Below, one piece after another: positions 28,833-37,727 of a DNA stretch of 64,000 bases (the stretch's first letter is position 1; every line of letters begins with the position of its first letter). A program made the position numbers and the translations under genes. The notes beneath the pieces were generated by a model that ran no database searches, was not told where the DNA came from, and was given only the letters and a program-made list of their open reading frames with translations. This stretch comes from Rhizobiaceae bacterium (GTDB lineage Bacteria; Pseudomonadota; Alphaproteobacteria; Rhizobiales; Rhizobiaceae), in contig JARGOF010000004.1 in NCBI GenBank assembly GCA_029212415.1, positions 62,001 to 126,000 of the forward strand, in the 5' to 3' direction.

Positions 28833-29226
28833 GACTTATTTCCCTCTATATAGTCGCATCACGCGTCATCAGACACATGGCAGGCAATCTTGCATAGTCC
28901 CGACCGAATCGGTAGGGCATTATAACGCCAAACGGAGTAAACAAACCGTTTTCGCGCCACAATTGCAGTGCAAGAATCTTCAAACAACGATTCTCTTCAC
29001 CTTCGTGGTTACCCTGAGGATCAAATTCTGTCTACCGGCAAGGAACAAATTATTGAATTGCGGCGGTCGAATTGGCTCATGAATCCGCTTATGTGATTTT
29101 TGCGCAACACACAGGCAATTTTTTTCATTTCATGCAACAGGCCACCCGGAGTGCTGTCAATATGGCCCTAATGGGTGTTCAGGCATGCTCTGTACAAAAT
29201 ATGATCCAGTATATAAGGACATCCAT
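28833..29226. other. Upstream region of the autotransporter
   Basis: About 390 bases between the autotransporter and SxtJ genes. The minus-strand side should carry the autotransporter promoter; TATATAG about 20 bases before its ribosome site is a possible -10 box. The rest is AT-rich and holds no recognisable gene, RNA or repeat. Confidence 0.4.
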
Positions 29227-29622
29227 CTAGAACTGGCGCGTCAAATCACTCTGGCGCTTGTGCTCGCGGGTTTTCCAGGTCGTTTCCTTCTGATGGTGAT
29301 CCGTCAAAGGTTTTTTTCCGAACAGACGCATGAGCATGCCGACGGGAGTCAGGACTCCGAAATAGACGACGCCCATCATGATGGGGGACATGAACCGCGA
29401 GAGAAAATGGCCAAAGGCCATCCATTGACGCTCGAGCGGGCCAAGTCTGCCGGGGATCAACGAACCGGCCAGCAACAGCAGCCCGCCTGGCGCCGCCAGC
29501 ATACAGGGCACAATATCGTGGCCACGCCAAAACGACAGCCCGGCCAGAACAAGCAGGGCAATCCCCAGGGTAAAGGCAAATTTGCGCCCCTGCTTTATGG
29601 CTAATCTGTCTGGTGTTGCCAT
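29227..29622 (-). CDS. SxtJ-like small membrane protein
   Basis: This protein of about 131 residues has three hydrophobic segments (about residues 16-35, 40-58 and 70-95) and a charged tail. It matches SxtJ-type proteins, which are almost always found next to NodU/CmcH/SxtI carbamoyltransferases. Its ATG at 29622 overlaps the carbamoyltransferase stop codon by about 22 bases, so the two are translated together. The biochemical role of SxtJ is not established; it probably anchors or helps the carbamoyltransferase at the membrane. Confidence 0.82.
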   Translation of the reverse strand: MATPDRLAIKQGRKFAFTLGIALLVLAGLSFWRGHDIVPCMLAAPGGLLLLAGSLIPGRLGPLERQWMAFGHFLSRFMSPIMMGVVYFGVLTPVGMLMRLFGKKPLTDHHQKETTWKTREHKRQSDLTRQF

Positions 29623-31430
29623 GGCCAATCCTCGCTGTCGACAAATGAAACCTGATCGTCCTTGTGGAGCATGAAAGAGCCGATCACCAGGGTATCAATG
29701 TTTGTCCGCATGAAACATGCATAGGCATCCCTCGGACTGCACACGATCGGCTCACCACGCACATTGAATGATGTGTTGACCAGGACGGCACATCCGGTGC
29801 ATTTTTCAAATGCGACGAGCAGATCATGATAGTCGGGATTTGCAGCCCGGGAGACCGTCTGCACACGGGCCGAGTAATCGACATGAGTGACGGCGGGAAT
29901 ATCAGAGCGCGCGACATTGAGCTGATCGATACCCCACAGTTCAGAATTGTCGGCGGCTTTTGCCACACGGCGCTCTTCTTTCACCGGTGCGACGATGAGC
30001 ATATAGGGCGAATCCACATCCAGATCGAAATAGTCCGACACTTTGTCGCGCAGGACACTGGGAGCAAAGGGCCGGAAGCCTTCGCGGAACTTGATCTTGA
30101 GGTTCATCTGTGCCTGCATCGAGGGGCTGCGCGGATCACCCAGGATCGACCTGGCGCCCAAAGCGCGCGGTCCGAACTCCATGCGCCCGTTGAACCAGCC
30201 TACAACCTGCTCTTTGGCAAGGATTTTTGCGGTTTCCGCCAGCAGATCCTCCCGCTCCATGCGCTGATAATGGGCGCCGATGCGTTTGAGATAGGCCTCA
30301 ACCTCTTCATCGCCGAAGGACGGTCCGAGATAGGCCCCCTGCATGGCGTCATTGCGCCCGTCAGGCTGACGCTCTCCCTTGTAATGCCTGTGCCAGATCA
30401 ACTGGGCGACACCAAGGGAACCACCGGCATCACCGGATGCGGGTTGAATCCACAGGCGCTCGAATGGTCCCTCACGCAAAATGCGTCCATTGGCGACGCA
30501 GTTCAGGGCAACACCGCCGGCAAGACACAGGTTCTTCTGTCCTGTCTCGGCATGCACATTACGCACCATGCGCAGCATTATTTCTTCACAGACATCCTGC
30601 ACCGAGCGGGCAAGATCCATATCGCGCTGGGTCAGCGGTGACTCGGGCACCCGCGGAGGGGCGCCAAAGAGCTGATCAAAGCGCGCATTGGTCATGGTCA
30701 GGCCACCCAGATAGTCGAAGTAATCCTGATTGAGCGCGAAGGAACCGTCCGTTTTCAGTTCGACCAGATGATCATAGATCGTCTGCACAAACCGGGGCTC
30801 GCCATAGGGCGCCAGTCCCATCACCTTGTATTCACCGGAATTGACCTTGAAGCCGGTGTAATAGGTAAAGGCGGAATAGAGCAGGCCAAGGGAATCGGGC
30901 CAGAGCATTTCCTTGATGATTTCGATTTCGGAACCACGGCCGATGCCCTGGGAGGATGTCGCCCATTCTCCCACCCCATCCACCGTCAGTATTGCGGCCT
31001 CTTCAAAGGGCGATGGGAAAAAGGCGCTGGCGGCATGGGATTCATGGTGCTCGGCAAACAGCAACGGCCCCTTGTAATTTCCCAGTTCCCTGCGGAGCAG
31101 ATTTTCAATCCACAGCTTTTCGGCCATCCAGATCGGGCCGGATTTTCGGAACTGGGAAAAGCCTTTCGGTGCTATCGACATATAGGTGCTGAGAATGCGA
31201 TCGAATTTCAAAATGGGCTTGTCGTAGAAACCCACTGCAGTGACATCACCCATGCCGATACCGGCTTCATTCAGGCAGTAGTCCACCGCGTGGGCGGGAA
31301 ACCCACTGTCTCCCTTTTCGCGGGAGAATCGCTCCTCCGAGGCTGCAGCCACGATCTCGCCGTTGCGCAGCAAGGCAGCCGCGCTGTCATGAAAATACGC
31401 TGAAATACCAAGTATTATCGTGTCAGCCAT
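29601..31430 (-). CDS. NodU/CmcH-family carbamoyltransferase (SxtI-like)
   Basis: Carbamoyltransferases of this family move a carbamoyl group from carbamoyl phosphate to a hydroxyl of a sugar or small molecule through an ATP-activated intermediate. The 609-residue protein has the N-terminal Kae1-like domain (LGISAYFHDSAAALLRNGEI, EEHHESHAASAFF-like EHHESHAASAFFPSPF, TVDGVGEW) and the C-terminal YrdC-like domain (GVNARLS-like region, NTSFNVRGEPIVCSPRDA). ATG 31430 was chosen seven codons into the open frame. With SxtJ, SGNH and sugar genes around it, decoration of a surface glycan is the best guess; a secondary metabolite is an alternative. Confidence 0.92.
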   Translation of the reverse strand: MADTIILGISAYFHDSAAALLRNGEIVAAASEERFSREKGDSGFPAHAVDYCLNEAGIGMGDVTAVGFYDKPILKFDRILSTYMSIAPKGFSQFRKSGPIWMAEKLWIENLLRRELGNYKGPLLFAEHHESHAASAFFPSPFEEAAILTVDGVGEWATSSQGIGRGSEIEIIKEMLWPDSLGLLYSAFTYYTGFKVNSGEYKVMGLAPYGEPRFVQTIYDHLVELKTDGSFALNQDYFDYLGGLTMTNARFDQLFGAPPRVPESPLTQRDMDLARSVQDVCEEIMLRMVRNVHAETGQKNLCLAGGVALNCVANGRILREGPFERLWIQPASGDAGGSLGVAQLIWHRHYKGERQPDGRNDAMQGAYLGPSFGDEEVEAYLKRIGAHYQRMEREDLLAETAKILAKEQVVGWFNGRMEFGPRALGARSILGDPRSPSMQAQMNLKIKFREGFRPFAPSVLRDKVSDYFDLDVDSPYMLIVAPVKEERRVAKAADNSELWGIDQLNVARSDIPAVTHVDYSARVQTVSRAANPDYHDLLVAFEKCTGCAVLVNTSFNVRGEPIVCSPRDAYACFMRTNIDTLVIGSFMLHKDDQVSFVDSEDWPWQHQTD

Positions 31431-31566
31431 GGCAAATCTCCGTCGCACCACTTTTTTGATGAGGCGGTTTTTGCCGCCAGGCCTTCCAATGGATCAGCAT
31501 CAAACATCAGCCGGACTCATCGTGGTTCAGAACCAAAACAGGATATCAATCGGGCGCAGCAGGTCT

Positions 31567-32760
31567 TCATTGCTGAAGCCCCATCTTGTCAACCAGCCGC
31601 TTTGCCGCCGATGCATAGGCTGCATATCCAAGAGAGAGCGGATGTCCGTCATTGCGGCGCGGGTAGGTCAGGATATTGCGCTGACGTCCGTACAGATGGG
31701 CTCTGTGTGTATCCTCAAGCGCAAAAACAAAGGGCAATTGCACCTTTTCAAGAATGCTGCGGATTTCCGCCTCCAGCGCCACCTGTTTTTGAAGGCTTTC
31801 CACAAAGCCGGGGTCGAGTTCCCCGAGCTTGTCCTGGCGTGCAAAAAACTCGTAAATCACCCGCTCGCGGGAGGGGATGACCATGATGCCCACATCCAGC
31901 CCTTCTTGCGCCATCGCCTTCCATGATTCAAGCAATGGCGGCAGGTTCTTCCACATCGCGGCAACTTCGGGAACCTGCCTATCAATACTGCGGTCATGCT
32001 TTTCAATGCGTATGCGTGAGATCGGATCGACGCCGTCCGGAAAGGTCAATGCTTCACCCGGCGCGCTCCAGCTGGGGAACTTTTTGCGCTGCTGGCGACC
32101 AAGAAAGCCCGCAATCGTTTCCAGGCCATCATGGGTCAGTGCCAGCAGGGCAATATTCTGTTTCAGGCGGTCATAAAATCCGCTCTTATCATCATAATCA
32201 TCGTGAAGGCATCCCACCGGATAGGCTGGCCATTCGAGGTTGAGTTTCTTGCGCTCCTCCTGCCAGAATGCGCTGGGATTGTTGAGGATCAGGCAGTCGG
32301 CATCGGACGCATAGAACAATTCGAAATCATTCGTCGGATAGAGCGCGACGATGGCTGCCTTTGTTTCCGGATGGCGTTCGAGCTTCAGGAGCGCGTGATA
32401 GGAAAGCAGTCCATAACCGCCAAGGCCGAGATTATACACGTCCTTGCCAACCGCCTTGCCCAATCGGGCTGGCCATGCTTCTGCGGATCGCACATTGTTC
32501 CCGAAGGTCTGTGAATCACCCAGTGCAATCCATTCGCGTCCGATGCCGGCTTTATTGCGATAGCCGTGCGAATCGATTTCCGGGATTTTCTGTGAAGCGC
32601 GAAATCCGACATTCTCATCAAAAACCCGGTTGGAAGCCAGTGTATTGGGGTAGACAGTGGTCCAGCGGACAATGAATTCGGCGATCACCAGAGTGAACAG
32701 GGTTGCAACGGCCACCACGCAGATTTTCAGAAAAAGATTCTTGTGCATGCCAGCGTTCAT
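31567..32760 (-). CDS. Membrane-anchored SGNH/GDSL hydrolase family protein
   Basis: This 397-residue protein has one N-terminal membrane helix (about residues 10-30) and a periplasmic SGNH-like domain. Block I is GDSQTFG (Ser83), the glycine block is NLGLGGYGLLSYH, the Asn block is YPTNDF and the final Asp/His block is DGHPLSLGY. Proteins like this add or remove acyl groups on exopolysaccharide, or resemble AlgX/AlgJ. It is read in the same direction as the carbamoyltransferase with a 136-base gap. Start ATG 32760 is chosen; ATG 32748 is also possible. Confidence 0.82.
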   Translation of the reverse strand: MNAGMHKNLFLKICVVAVATLFTLVIAEFIVRWTTVYPNTLASNRVFDENVGFRASQKIPEIDSHGYRNKAGIGREWIALGDSQTFGNNVRSAEAWPARLGKAVGKDVYNLGLGGYGLLSYHALLKLERHPETKAAIVALYPTNDFELFYASDADCLILNNPSAFWQEERKKLNLEWPAYPVGCLHDDYDDKSGFYDRLKQNIALLALTHDGLETIAGFLGRQQRKKFPSWSAPGEALTFPDGVDPISRIRIEKHDRSIDRQVPEVAAMWKNLPPLLESWKAMAQEGLDVGIMVIPSRERVIYEFFARQDKLGELDPGFVESLQKQVALEAEIRSILEKVQLPFVFALEDTHRAHLYGRQRNILTYPRRNDGHPLSLGYAAYASAAKRLVDKMGLQQ

Positions 32761-33051
32761 GGCTTTTTGCTCTGGTTTAGTCAACCGGTATTGATGATTG
32801 CGCTCGTATAGCAGGACACGGACCGGAATTGCGTTTGGCCGGAACATAATAACCAAAAAAATGGTTCAGCACATGAAATGTGCAGGGCCATAACATACGA
32901 GACACTGGATTTATTGCAGCAACCCGTGTTTTAAAGTCCTGAAGGCCGATGATTCTAACGATAGCCCGATCAGCTATTGCCGGAACGGCGGTTTTCAGCG
33001 CGCGAAGACGATCCATCAGGGCGGTTGCGGCCGATTAAACCGGAGGATGAC

Positions 33052-33906
33052 ATGGCAGCACTCTCGATTATTACCGTTTGCAAGGGAAGGCTTTCTCACC
33101 TGAAAAAGAGTCTGCCGAAGTTCATTGCCCAAAATCGGTGCGAGGTCATTGTTGTCGACTATGACTGCCCCGAAAACACCGCCGATTATGTAACGTCCGA
33201 CCATCCCGGCGTCAAAGTCGTCAAAGTGCAGAACCGGCCGAATTTCAACAATTGGGAGGCCCGCAACATCGGAGCGAAACAGGCAAGTGCCGACCTGCTT
33301 GCTTTCGTGGATGCGGATGTGATTCTGGCACCCAACTTTGCCGATTGGGTACTGGATAATATTTCCCCCGAAGCTTTCGGCAAGATGCCCCATGCGCTCG
33401 CCCAGCAGATCCATGCCCATGAGGAACTCACACCAGCCGCCAACCGGCTTGAAGGGCTACTGGTCGTGCCGCGCGAGACCTTTGTCGAGCTGGAAGGCTA
33501 TGACGACATCTTGCTTGGCTGGGGTGCGGGAGGCGACCTCGACATCTGCGACCGGTTGTTGCTGAAAGACCAGAAAATCATCATTCTGCCCGAAACGCTG
33601 GTTGAAAGCACCATCGATCATTCAATGGATGATCGGGTCCGGTTTCACAAGATGTCGCTTTCAAACAGCCACCTTGTCGGCACCCTGTATCGAACCTCCA
33701 AAAACAGTCTGATGCGCATTTTCGGAAAGAACATGCCTCTTGAAGAAAGAAAAAGGCTTTATGCGCTGTCACAAAGGGCTGCGGTCGGCAAACCGGGATC
33801 AAATTCGGCCAAGATGGACCTGCTCGTCATTTCGCGGAAAATTCCCGGTGCCAATTACAAAATAGAGCAGACCGTAACGACAAAGGTCACATGGGAAGAG
33901 CGGTGA
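33052..33906 (+). CDS. GT2-type glycosyltransferase
   Basis: This 284-residue protein has a GT-A nucleotide-sugar fold at the N-terminus: LSIITVCKGRLSHLKKSLPKF, VIVVDYDCPENTADYV, and an ADLLAFVDADVILAP (DxD-like) motif near residue 90. Next come GYDDILLGWGAGGDLDICDRL, which is the typical ED region of the galactosyl or chondroitin-type GT2 group. No membrane segment is seen. ATG 33052 has a GGAGGA site; the region before it diverges from the SGNH gene. The acceptor is unknown; it may extend the same glycan. Confidence 0.86.
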   Translation: MAALSIITVCKGRLSHLKKSLPKFIAQNRCEVIVVDYDCPENTADYVTSDHPGVKVVKVQNRPNFNNWEARNIGAKQASADLLAFVDADVILAPNFADWVLDNISPEAFGKMPHALAQQIHAHEELTPAANRLEGLLVVPRETFVELEGYDDILLGWGAGGDLDICDRLLLKDQKIIILPETLVESTIDHSMDDRVRFHKMSLSNSHLVGTLYRTSKNSLMRIFGKNMPLEERKRLYALSQRAAVGKPGSNSAKMDLLVISRKIPGANYKIEQTVTTKVTWEER

Positions 33907-34062
33907 TCATCGTGTTCTGGCGGATCAATCAGCAAAGCGCCGAGAAATTCCGGATTCCCGCCAACCAGATGCCCGCTAACCGGATGCGGGTCGTTTGTCC
34001 CGGCCCATTGCCGGCATGCGTGCAGTTGCGTATTTCCACGCGCGCCGGTGGACAATGACCCA

Positions 34063-35025
34063 ATGACTGTTTTTGTGCATTCATGGTTTCGATCCGGCAG
34101 CACCTGGCTCTGGGGCAAATTCAGGAACGACAATCAATATGTGGCCTATTATGAGCCTCTGAATGAGGAGCTTCCCGAATGGACTCCGCATTTGCTGAAG
34201 ACAAGAGCCGCACGCGCGTTCGTGGGTGACAAGCATCCGTCAAACGACCGGCATTACTTTTACGAATACCTGGAACTGATTGCATCCGACCGGCTGCAAT
34301 TTGACAAAAAACTGGCTTTTGACAGATATTTCCTTACCGCCGACGAAGACGATGCGCCGCTGAAGGACTATCTTTCAAGGCTGATTGGCGAGGCCAAAGG
34401 CCTGCATCGCACGCCGGCATTGTGTTTTTGCAGAAGCCAGATGCGCGCCTCCTGGATGAAGCGGAATTTTGACGGGCTGCATATCGCGCAGGTCCGCAAT
34501 CCCTGGGACCAGTGGGCCTCCTTTGGGCGACACAGCTACTTCAAGAAAAGCGTTCTGATAACGGCCTACTGCATAGACAAGCGCCATCCGGGTTTTTTTT
34601 CCCACATCGAAGGGTTTGATCATCTGGTGTCGGCCTGGAATTCGGGGAAGCAGGTGGGTATCAGCGAAAAGGCCTGTTTTGCCACCTATTCCCTGCTCTG
34701 GATCGCTTCGACGGTGCAGGCGGTTGCCACAAGCGACATCATCATCGACACGGATCTCGTGGGTGCCAGCGAAGCCCACCGCGACAAAATCAGCGGCGAA
34801 CTTGCCGACAGCGGTCTGCCTTCGGACCTTTCCGACTGCAAAAAACCGGAAGCGCATGCGGGAATGCCCCCCTCGGAAAACCATCGCGCTATGTTCGCTG
34901 ATGCTGCAGGCGCATTGCGCAACAGTGGAACATCAACTCTATTGCCGCCGGACAGCCAAGCGGCAGCCAACAAGCTGGACAATCTGACCGAAACGAGTGC
35001 CGCGCTCATCCGCACGGTCTTGTGA
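34063..35025 (+). CDS. Sulfotransferase-like P-loop protein
   Basis: This protein of about 320 residues has an N-terminal phosphosulfate-binding-like loop (VFVHSWFRSGSTWLW, residues 3-17) and a later QVRNPWDQWASFGRH segment that fits the 3'-phosphate-binding motif of PAPS sulfotransferases. The rest matches no family I know closely. If active it would sulfate a sugar of the nearby glycan, but no PAPS synthesis genes are here. ATG 34063 is chosen; a GTG at 34048 is in frame. Confidence 0.68.
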   Translation: MTVFVHSWFRSGSTWLWGKFRNDNQYVAYYEPLNEELPEWTPHLLKTRAARAFVGDKHPSNDRHYFYEYLELIASDRLQFDKKLAFDRYFLTADEDDAPLKDYLSRLIGEAKGLHRTPALCFCRSQMRASWMKRNFDGLHIAQVRNPWDQWASFGRHSYFKKSVLITAYCIDKRHPGFFSHIEGFDHLVSAWNSGKQVGISEKACFATYSLLWIASTVQAVATSDIIIDTDLVGASEAHRDKISGELADSGLPSDLSDCKKPEAHAGMPPSENHRAMFADAAGALRNSGTSTLLPPDSQAAANKLDNLTETSAALIRTVL

Positions 35026-35239
35026 CGGAGTTTCAGGTTTCCAGACACCGTTAATATTGACATTCGGTTGGCGCTGGTGTGGATAGTCGTGAAACGACCA
35101 TTCATGCATCGAATGGATGATCTATCAGAGAATCGTGCTACAGGAAGCACAGTGGAATTATACAAATGCGTTGCAGTCCCGAGCATTCAGGGCACATTTA
35201 TGATAATGGTCATGACGACAGAAGTTTAGTGGAGATCTG

Positions 35240-35389
35240 ATGAACGTTTTGCGCGAACTCTTTGCCTTCATGGTTGAGAACAAGAAACTCTGGATGTTGC
35301 CTGTCGTGGTGATCATGGTGCTGCTGAGCGGGCTATTGATCCTGGGTCAGGGATCGGCGGTCGCACCGCTGATCTACGCAATCTTCTGA
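35240..35389 (+). CDS. DUF5989 family (SxtK-like) small membrane protein, 49 aa
   Basis: This very short gene encodes 49 residues: an amphipathic start (MNVLRELFAFMVENKKLWML), one membrane helix and the conserved tail GQGSAVAPLIYAIF. This matches DUF5989/SxtK proteins, which accompany SxtI and SxtJ in carbamoyltransferase clusters. A GGAG site lies five bases before ATG 35240. Here the three genes are split: carbamoyltransferase and sxtJ on the minus strand, and this gene 3.8 kb away on the plus strand, with the SGNH, GT2 and sulfotransferase-like genes between. Confidence 0.85.
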   Translation: MNVLRELFAFMVENKKLWMLPVVVIMVLLSGLLILGQGSAVAPLIYAIF

Positions 35390-35404
35390 TGACTGTTTGC
35401 TTGA

Positions 35405-35445
35405 CCCCGGACGCCAGCGCTGGTCTCGGCGCTGGCAGCCCGGGG
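35405..35445 (+). other. Long GC-rich stem-loop after the DUF5989 gene
   Basis: Outer arms CCCCGG and CCGGGG enclose inner arms GCCAGCGC and GCGCTGGC around an 8-base loop, about 15 bases after the DUF5989 stop. There is no following U-run. It could end or protect the short transcript; the role is inferred. Confidence 0.45.
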
Positions 35446-35621
35446 AAAACCTGGTGATCGCCTGACCAAGGCGCGAGGCTGCGTTGACGAGCAGCCGCCC
35501 GTCCGGGCAGCGACCCGCCTCAAGGCGGGCGTGACGGTGCCGGGAAACGGCGCATCTGCTTGCCAGCATCGCTCAGGTCAAACAATTCCAATCAGGGATA
35601 CAAGATTCTAAGGCACTATCC

Positions 35622-37718
35622 ATGGCAACCCGATCGAACGTCAAGACCGCCGCGAACGCTGCGCAGAACAATGCTTATGCCGTAACGCCCGATATTCTTG
35701 ACATGGTTGGCAGCGGAAAACTGGATGACGCGGAACGCATTTTTGGCCGATCGAATCTGGCTGTCACACTGGCCAATGCCCAGTCGGCCGCAAAGCTGGC
35801 AGGGGCACTTTCGCTGACAGCCAGCCAGGTCCGCTTGCTGCGGGTTCTTGCCGACTATTGCGCGATGCCGCGCAACAGCTCAGAGCGCCTGCAGGCGCAG
35901 GCAGAAATCGAGCTCCTTACGGCAAGGCCCGGCAATGCCATCATGAGCGCAAAATCATGCCTCAAACATAATCCGCAGAACATTCCGGCGCTGCTAACAC
36001 TTGCCGGGTCGCTGCGCGCAACCGGACAGATGCAAGCAGCCGTCAACACGCTTGAAACTGCATTAAAGCTGGAACCGGACAATGCCGCGATCCATACCCA
36101 AATGGGCGAGACATTGCTCGCGATCAAGCGGACTGATCAGGCCATCGCCGCCTTTACCAAAGCCCTTTCCCTGGACAAAGCCGACTTCACGGCACTCTTC
36201 AACCTTGGAAACATTCACAAATCCATGGGAAATCTGAAAAAGGCGGTTCAGGCTTTCACCATGACGCTGAAGATCAATCCACGCCATGTGGAAGCGTTGA
36301 ACAATCGTGGCGCATCCTTTCAGATCATGGACCGCGACCGGGAGGCACTAAAGGACTTCGACACCGCAACCAGCCTTGAGCGGCGACATTTGTTTGCCTG
36401 GCTCAACAAAGGCGTATCACACTTCAAGCTCGACCAATTAAAGCAGAGCCTGACAGCGCTTGAAATGGCCTTCGCAATTGATCCGAGCATGCCCGATATC
36501 TATCACAATTACGGGCTGGCGCTCATGAAAATGGACCGCTTTGCCGAGGCTGTCCGGCATTTCGATGCCATGATGCTGCTGGCGCCGGAAAGGAAGGAGG
36601 GCTTTCTGTCAAAAGGAAATGCCCTGCATGGAATGCGCAGCTACGGCGAGGCCGTAAAGGTATTCCAGCAAGCCATTGACAAATTTCCCGACTACAATGA
36701 CGCCCGGATAAATTTGGCCGGTGCCCTGCAGGAACTGGCAAGGCACAAGGAAGCCATGTGCGTCATGGACGAGGCAATGGAGATACAACCGGACTATCCC
36801 GAGGCCATGTGGAACAAGTCCAATTCCATGCTGGCATTCGGTCCTTCCGAGGATGCATGGAAAGCCTATGAGAACCGTTTGCACATCTCCGTCGGCAAAC
36901 CCCTGGCCGACTTTGGTCTTCCTCTTTTGGGCAACTTAGCGCCGGATGGCAAAAAGCTGCTTGTTCAATGGGAACAACGCTTCGGTGACGTGATTCAAAT
37001 GCTGCGCTATGTGCCCGCGCTGGAAGGCGTTTGTGATTGCCACTGGCAAGTGGCCGATTCGATGATCGACCTTTTCAAAGCAAGTTTTCCCGATCTCAAG
37101 ACCTGCAGTTTGAAAGAATGTCCTCCGGGGCTTGATGCACGTACCCCCTATACAAGCCTGCCGCTCAATCTGAAGAACTTTTCTGTCGAAACCATTCCAG
37201 ATCGCGTGCCCTATCTCAAAGCATCGCCGCAAGCCGTCAAAAAATGGCAGAAGCGTCCCGGAATGGAAAAGAGGCGCATGGGCATCACGTGGCGTGGCAA
37301 CCTGAAACCACCCGGTCGTTCCATCCCGATTGACCAGCTTGCGCCTTTTTTCGAGGCGTTCCATTCGCAACTGGTGTCCGTGCAAATGGACCCCAGCGAG
37401 CAGGAAACACAGATACTCGGGAACTATTCCATTCCCTCGCTCGGCAGTGAGATCAAGACCTTCGATGAGAGTGCCGGCCTTCTGAGCAACCTCGATACAG
37501 TCATCACAATCGATACGGCGGTCGCACACCTGGCAGGCGCCCTTGGTCGAAAGACACTGATTCTGCTCAAATATGGATGTGACTGGCGCTGGATGCTGGA
37601 GAGGGACGACAGCCCATGGTATCCCACAGCCACGCTCTATCGACAGACTTCGGTGGGCGACTGGGCCGACGTGATTGCACGCGCATCCGCCGACATCAGA
37701 TCGTCAGCCGAATCATAG
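35622..37718 (+). CDS. TPR protein with C-terminal GT9-like glycosyltransferase domain
   Basis: The 698-residue protein has about nine tetratricopeptide repeats (about residues 65-430), then a GT-B domain like the GT9 heptosyltransferases: LLVQWEQRFGDVIQMLRY, RRMGITWRGN, SIPIDQLAPFFE, a VITIDTAVAHLAGALG donor-site motif and WRWMLERDDSPWYPTATLYRQ near the end. Such TPR-GT fusions recall OGT and HMW1C in shape, and could glycosylate proteins. No signal peptide is visible, so it acts in the cytoplasm. The hldE-hldD genes nearby make ADP-heptose, the usual GT9 donor. A paralogue lies at 44194-46086. Function is inferred. Confidence 0.84.
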   Translation: MATRSNVKTAANAAQNNAYAVTPDILDMVGSGKLDDAERIFGRSNLAVTLANAQSAAKLAGALSLTASQVRLLRVLADYCAMPRNSSERLQAQAEIELLTARPGNAIMSAKSCLKHNPQNIPALLTLAGSLRATGQMQAAVNTLETALKLEPDNAAIHTQMGETLLAIKRTDQAIAAFTKALSLDKADFTALFNLGNIHKSMGNLKKAVQAFTMTLKINPRHVEALNNRGASFQIMDRDREALKDFDTATSLERRHLFAWLNKGVSHFKLDQLKQSLTALEMAFAIDPSMPDIYHNYGLALMKMDRFAEAVRHFDAMMLLAPERKEGFLSKGNALHGMRSYGEAVKVFQQAIDKFPDYNDARINLAGALQELARHKEAMCVMDEAMEIQPDYPEAMWNKSNSMLAFGPSEDAWKAYENRLHISVGKPLADFGLPLLGNLAPDGKKLLVQWEQRFGDVIQMLRYVPALEGVCDCHWQVADSMIDLFKASFPDLKTCSLKECPPGLDARTPYTSLPLNLKNFSVETIPDRVPYLKASPQAVKKWQKRPGMEKRRMGITWRGNLKPPGRSIPIDQLAPFFEAFHSQLVSVQMDPSEQETQILGNYSIPSLGSEIKTFDESAGLLSNLDTVITIDTAVAHLAGALGRKTLILLKYGCDWRWMLERDDSPWYPTATLYRQTSVGDWADVIARASADIRSSAES

Positions 37719-37727
37719 ACCGTTTGG

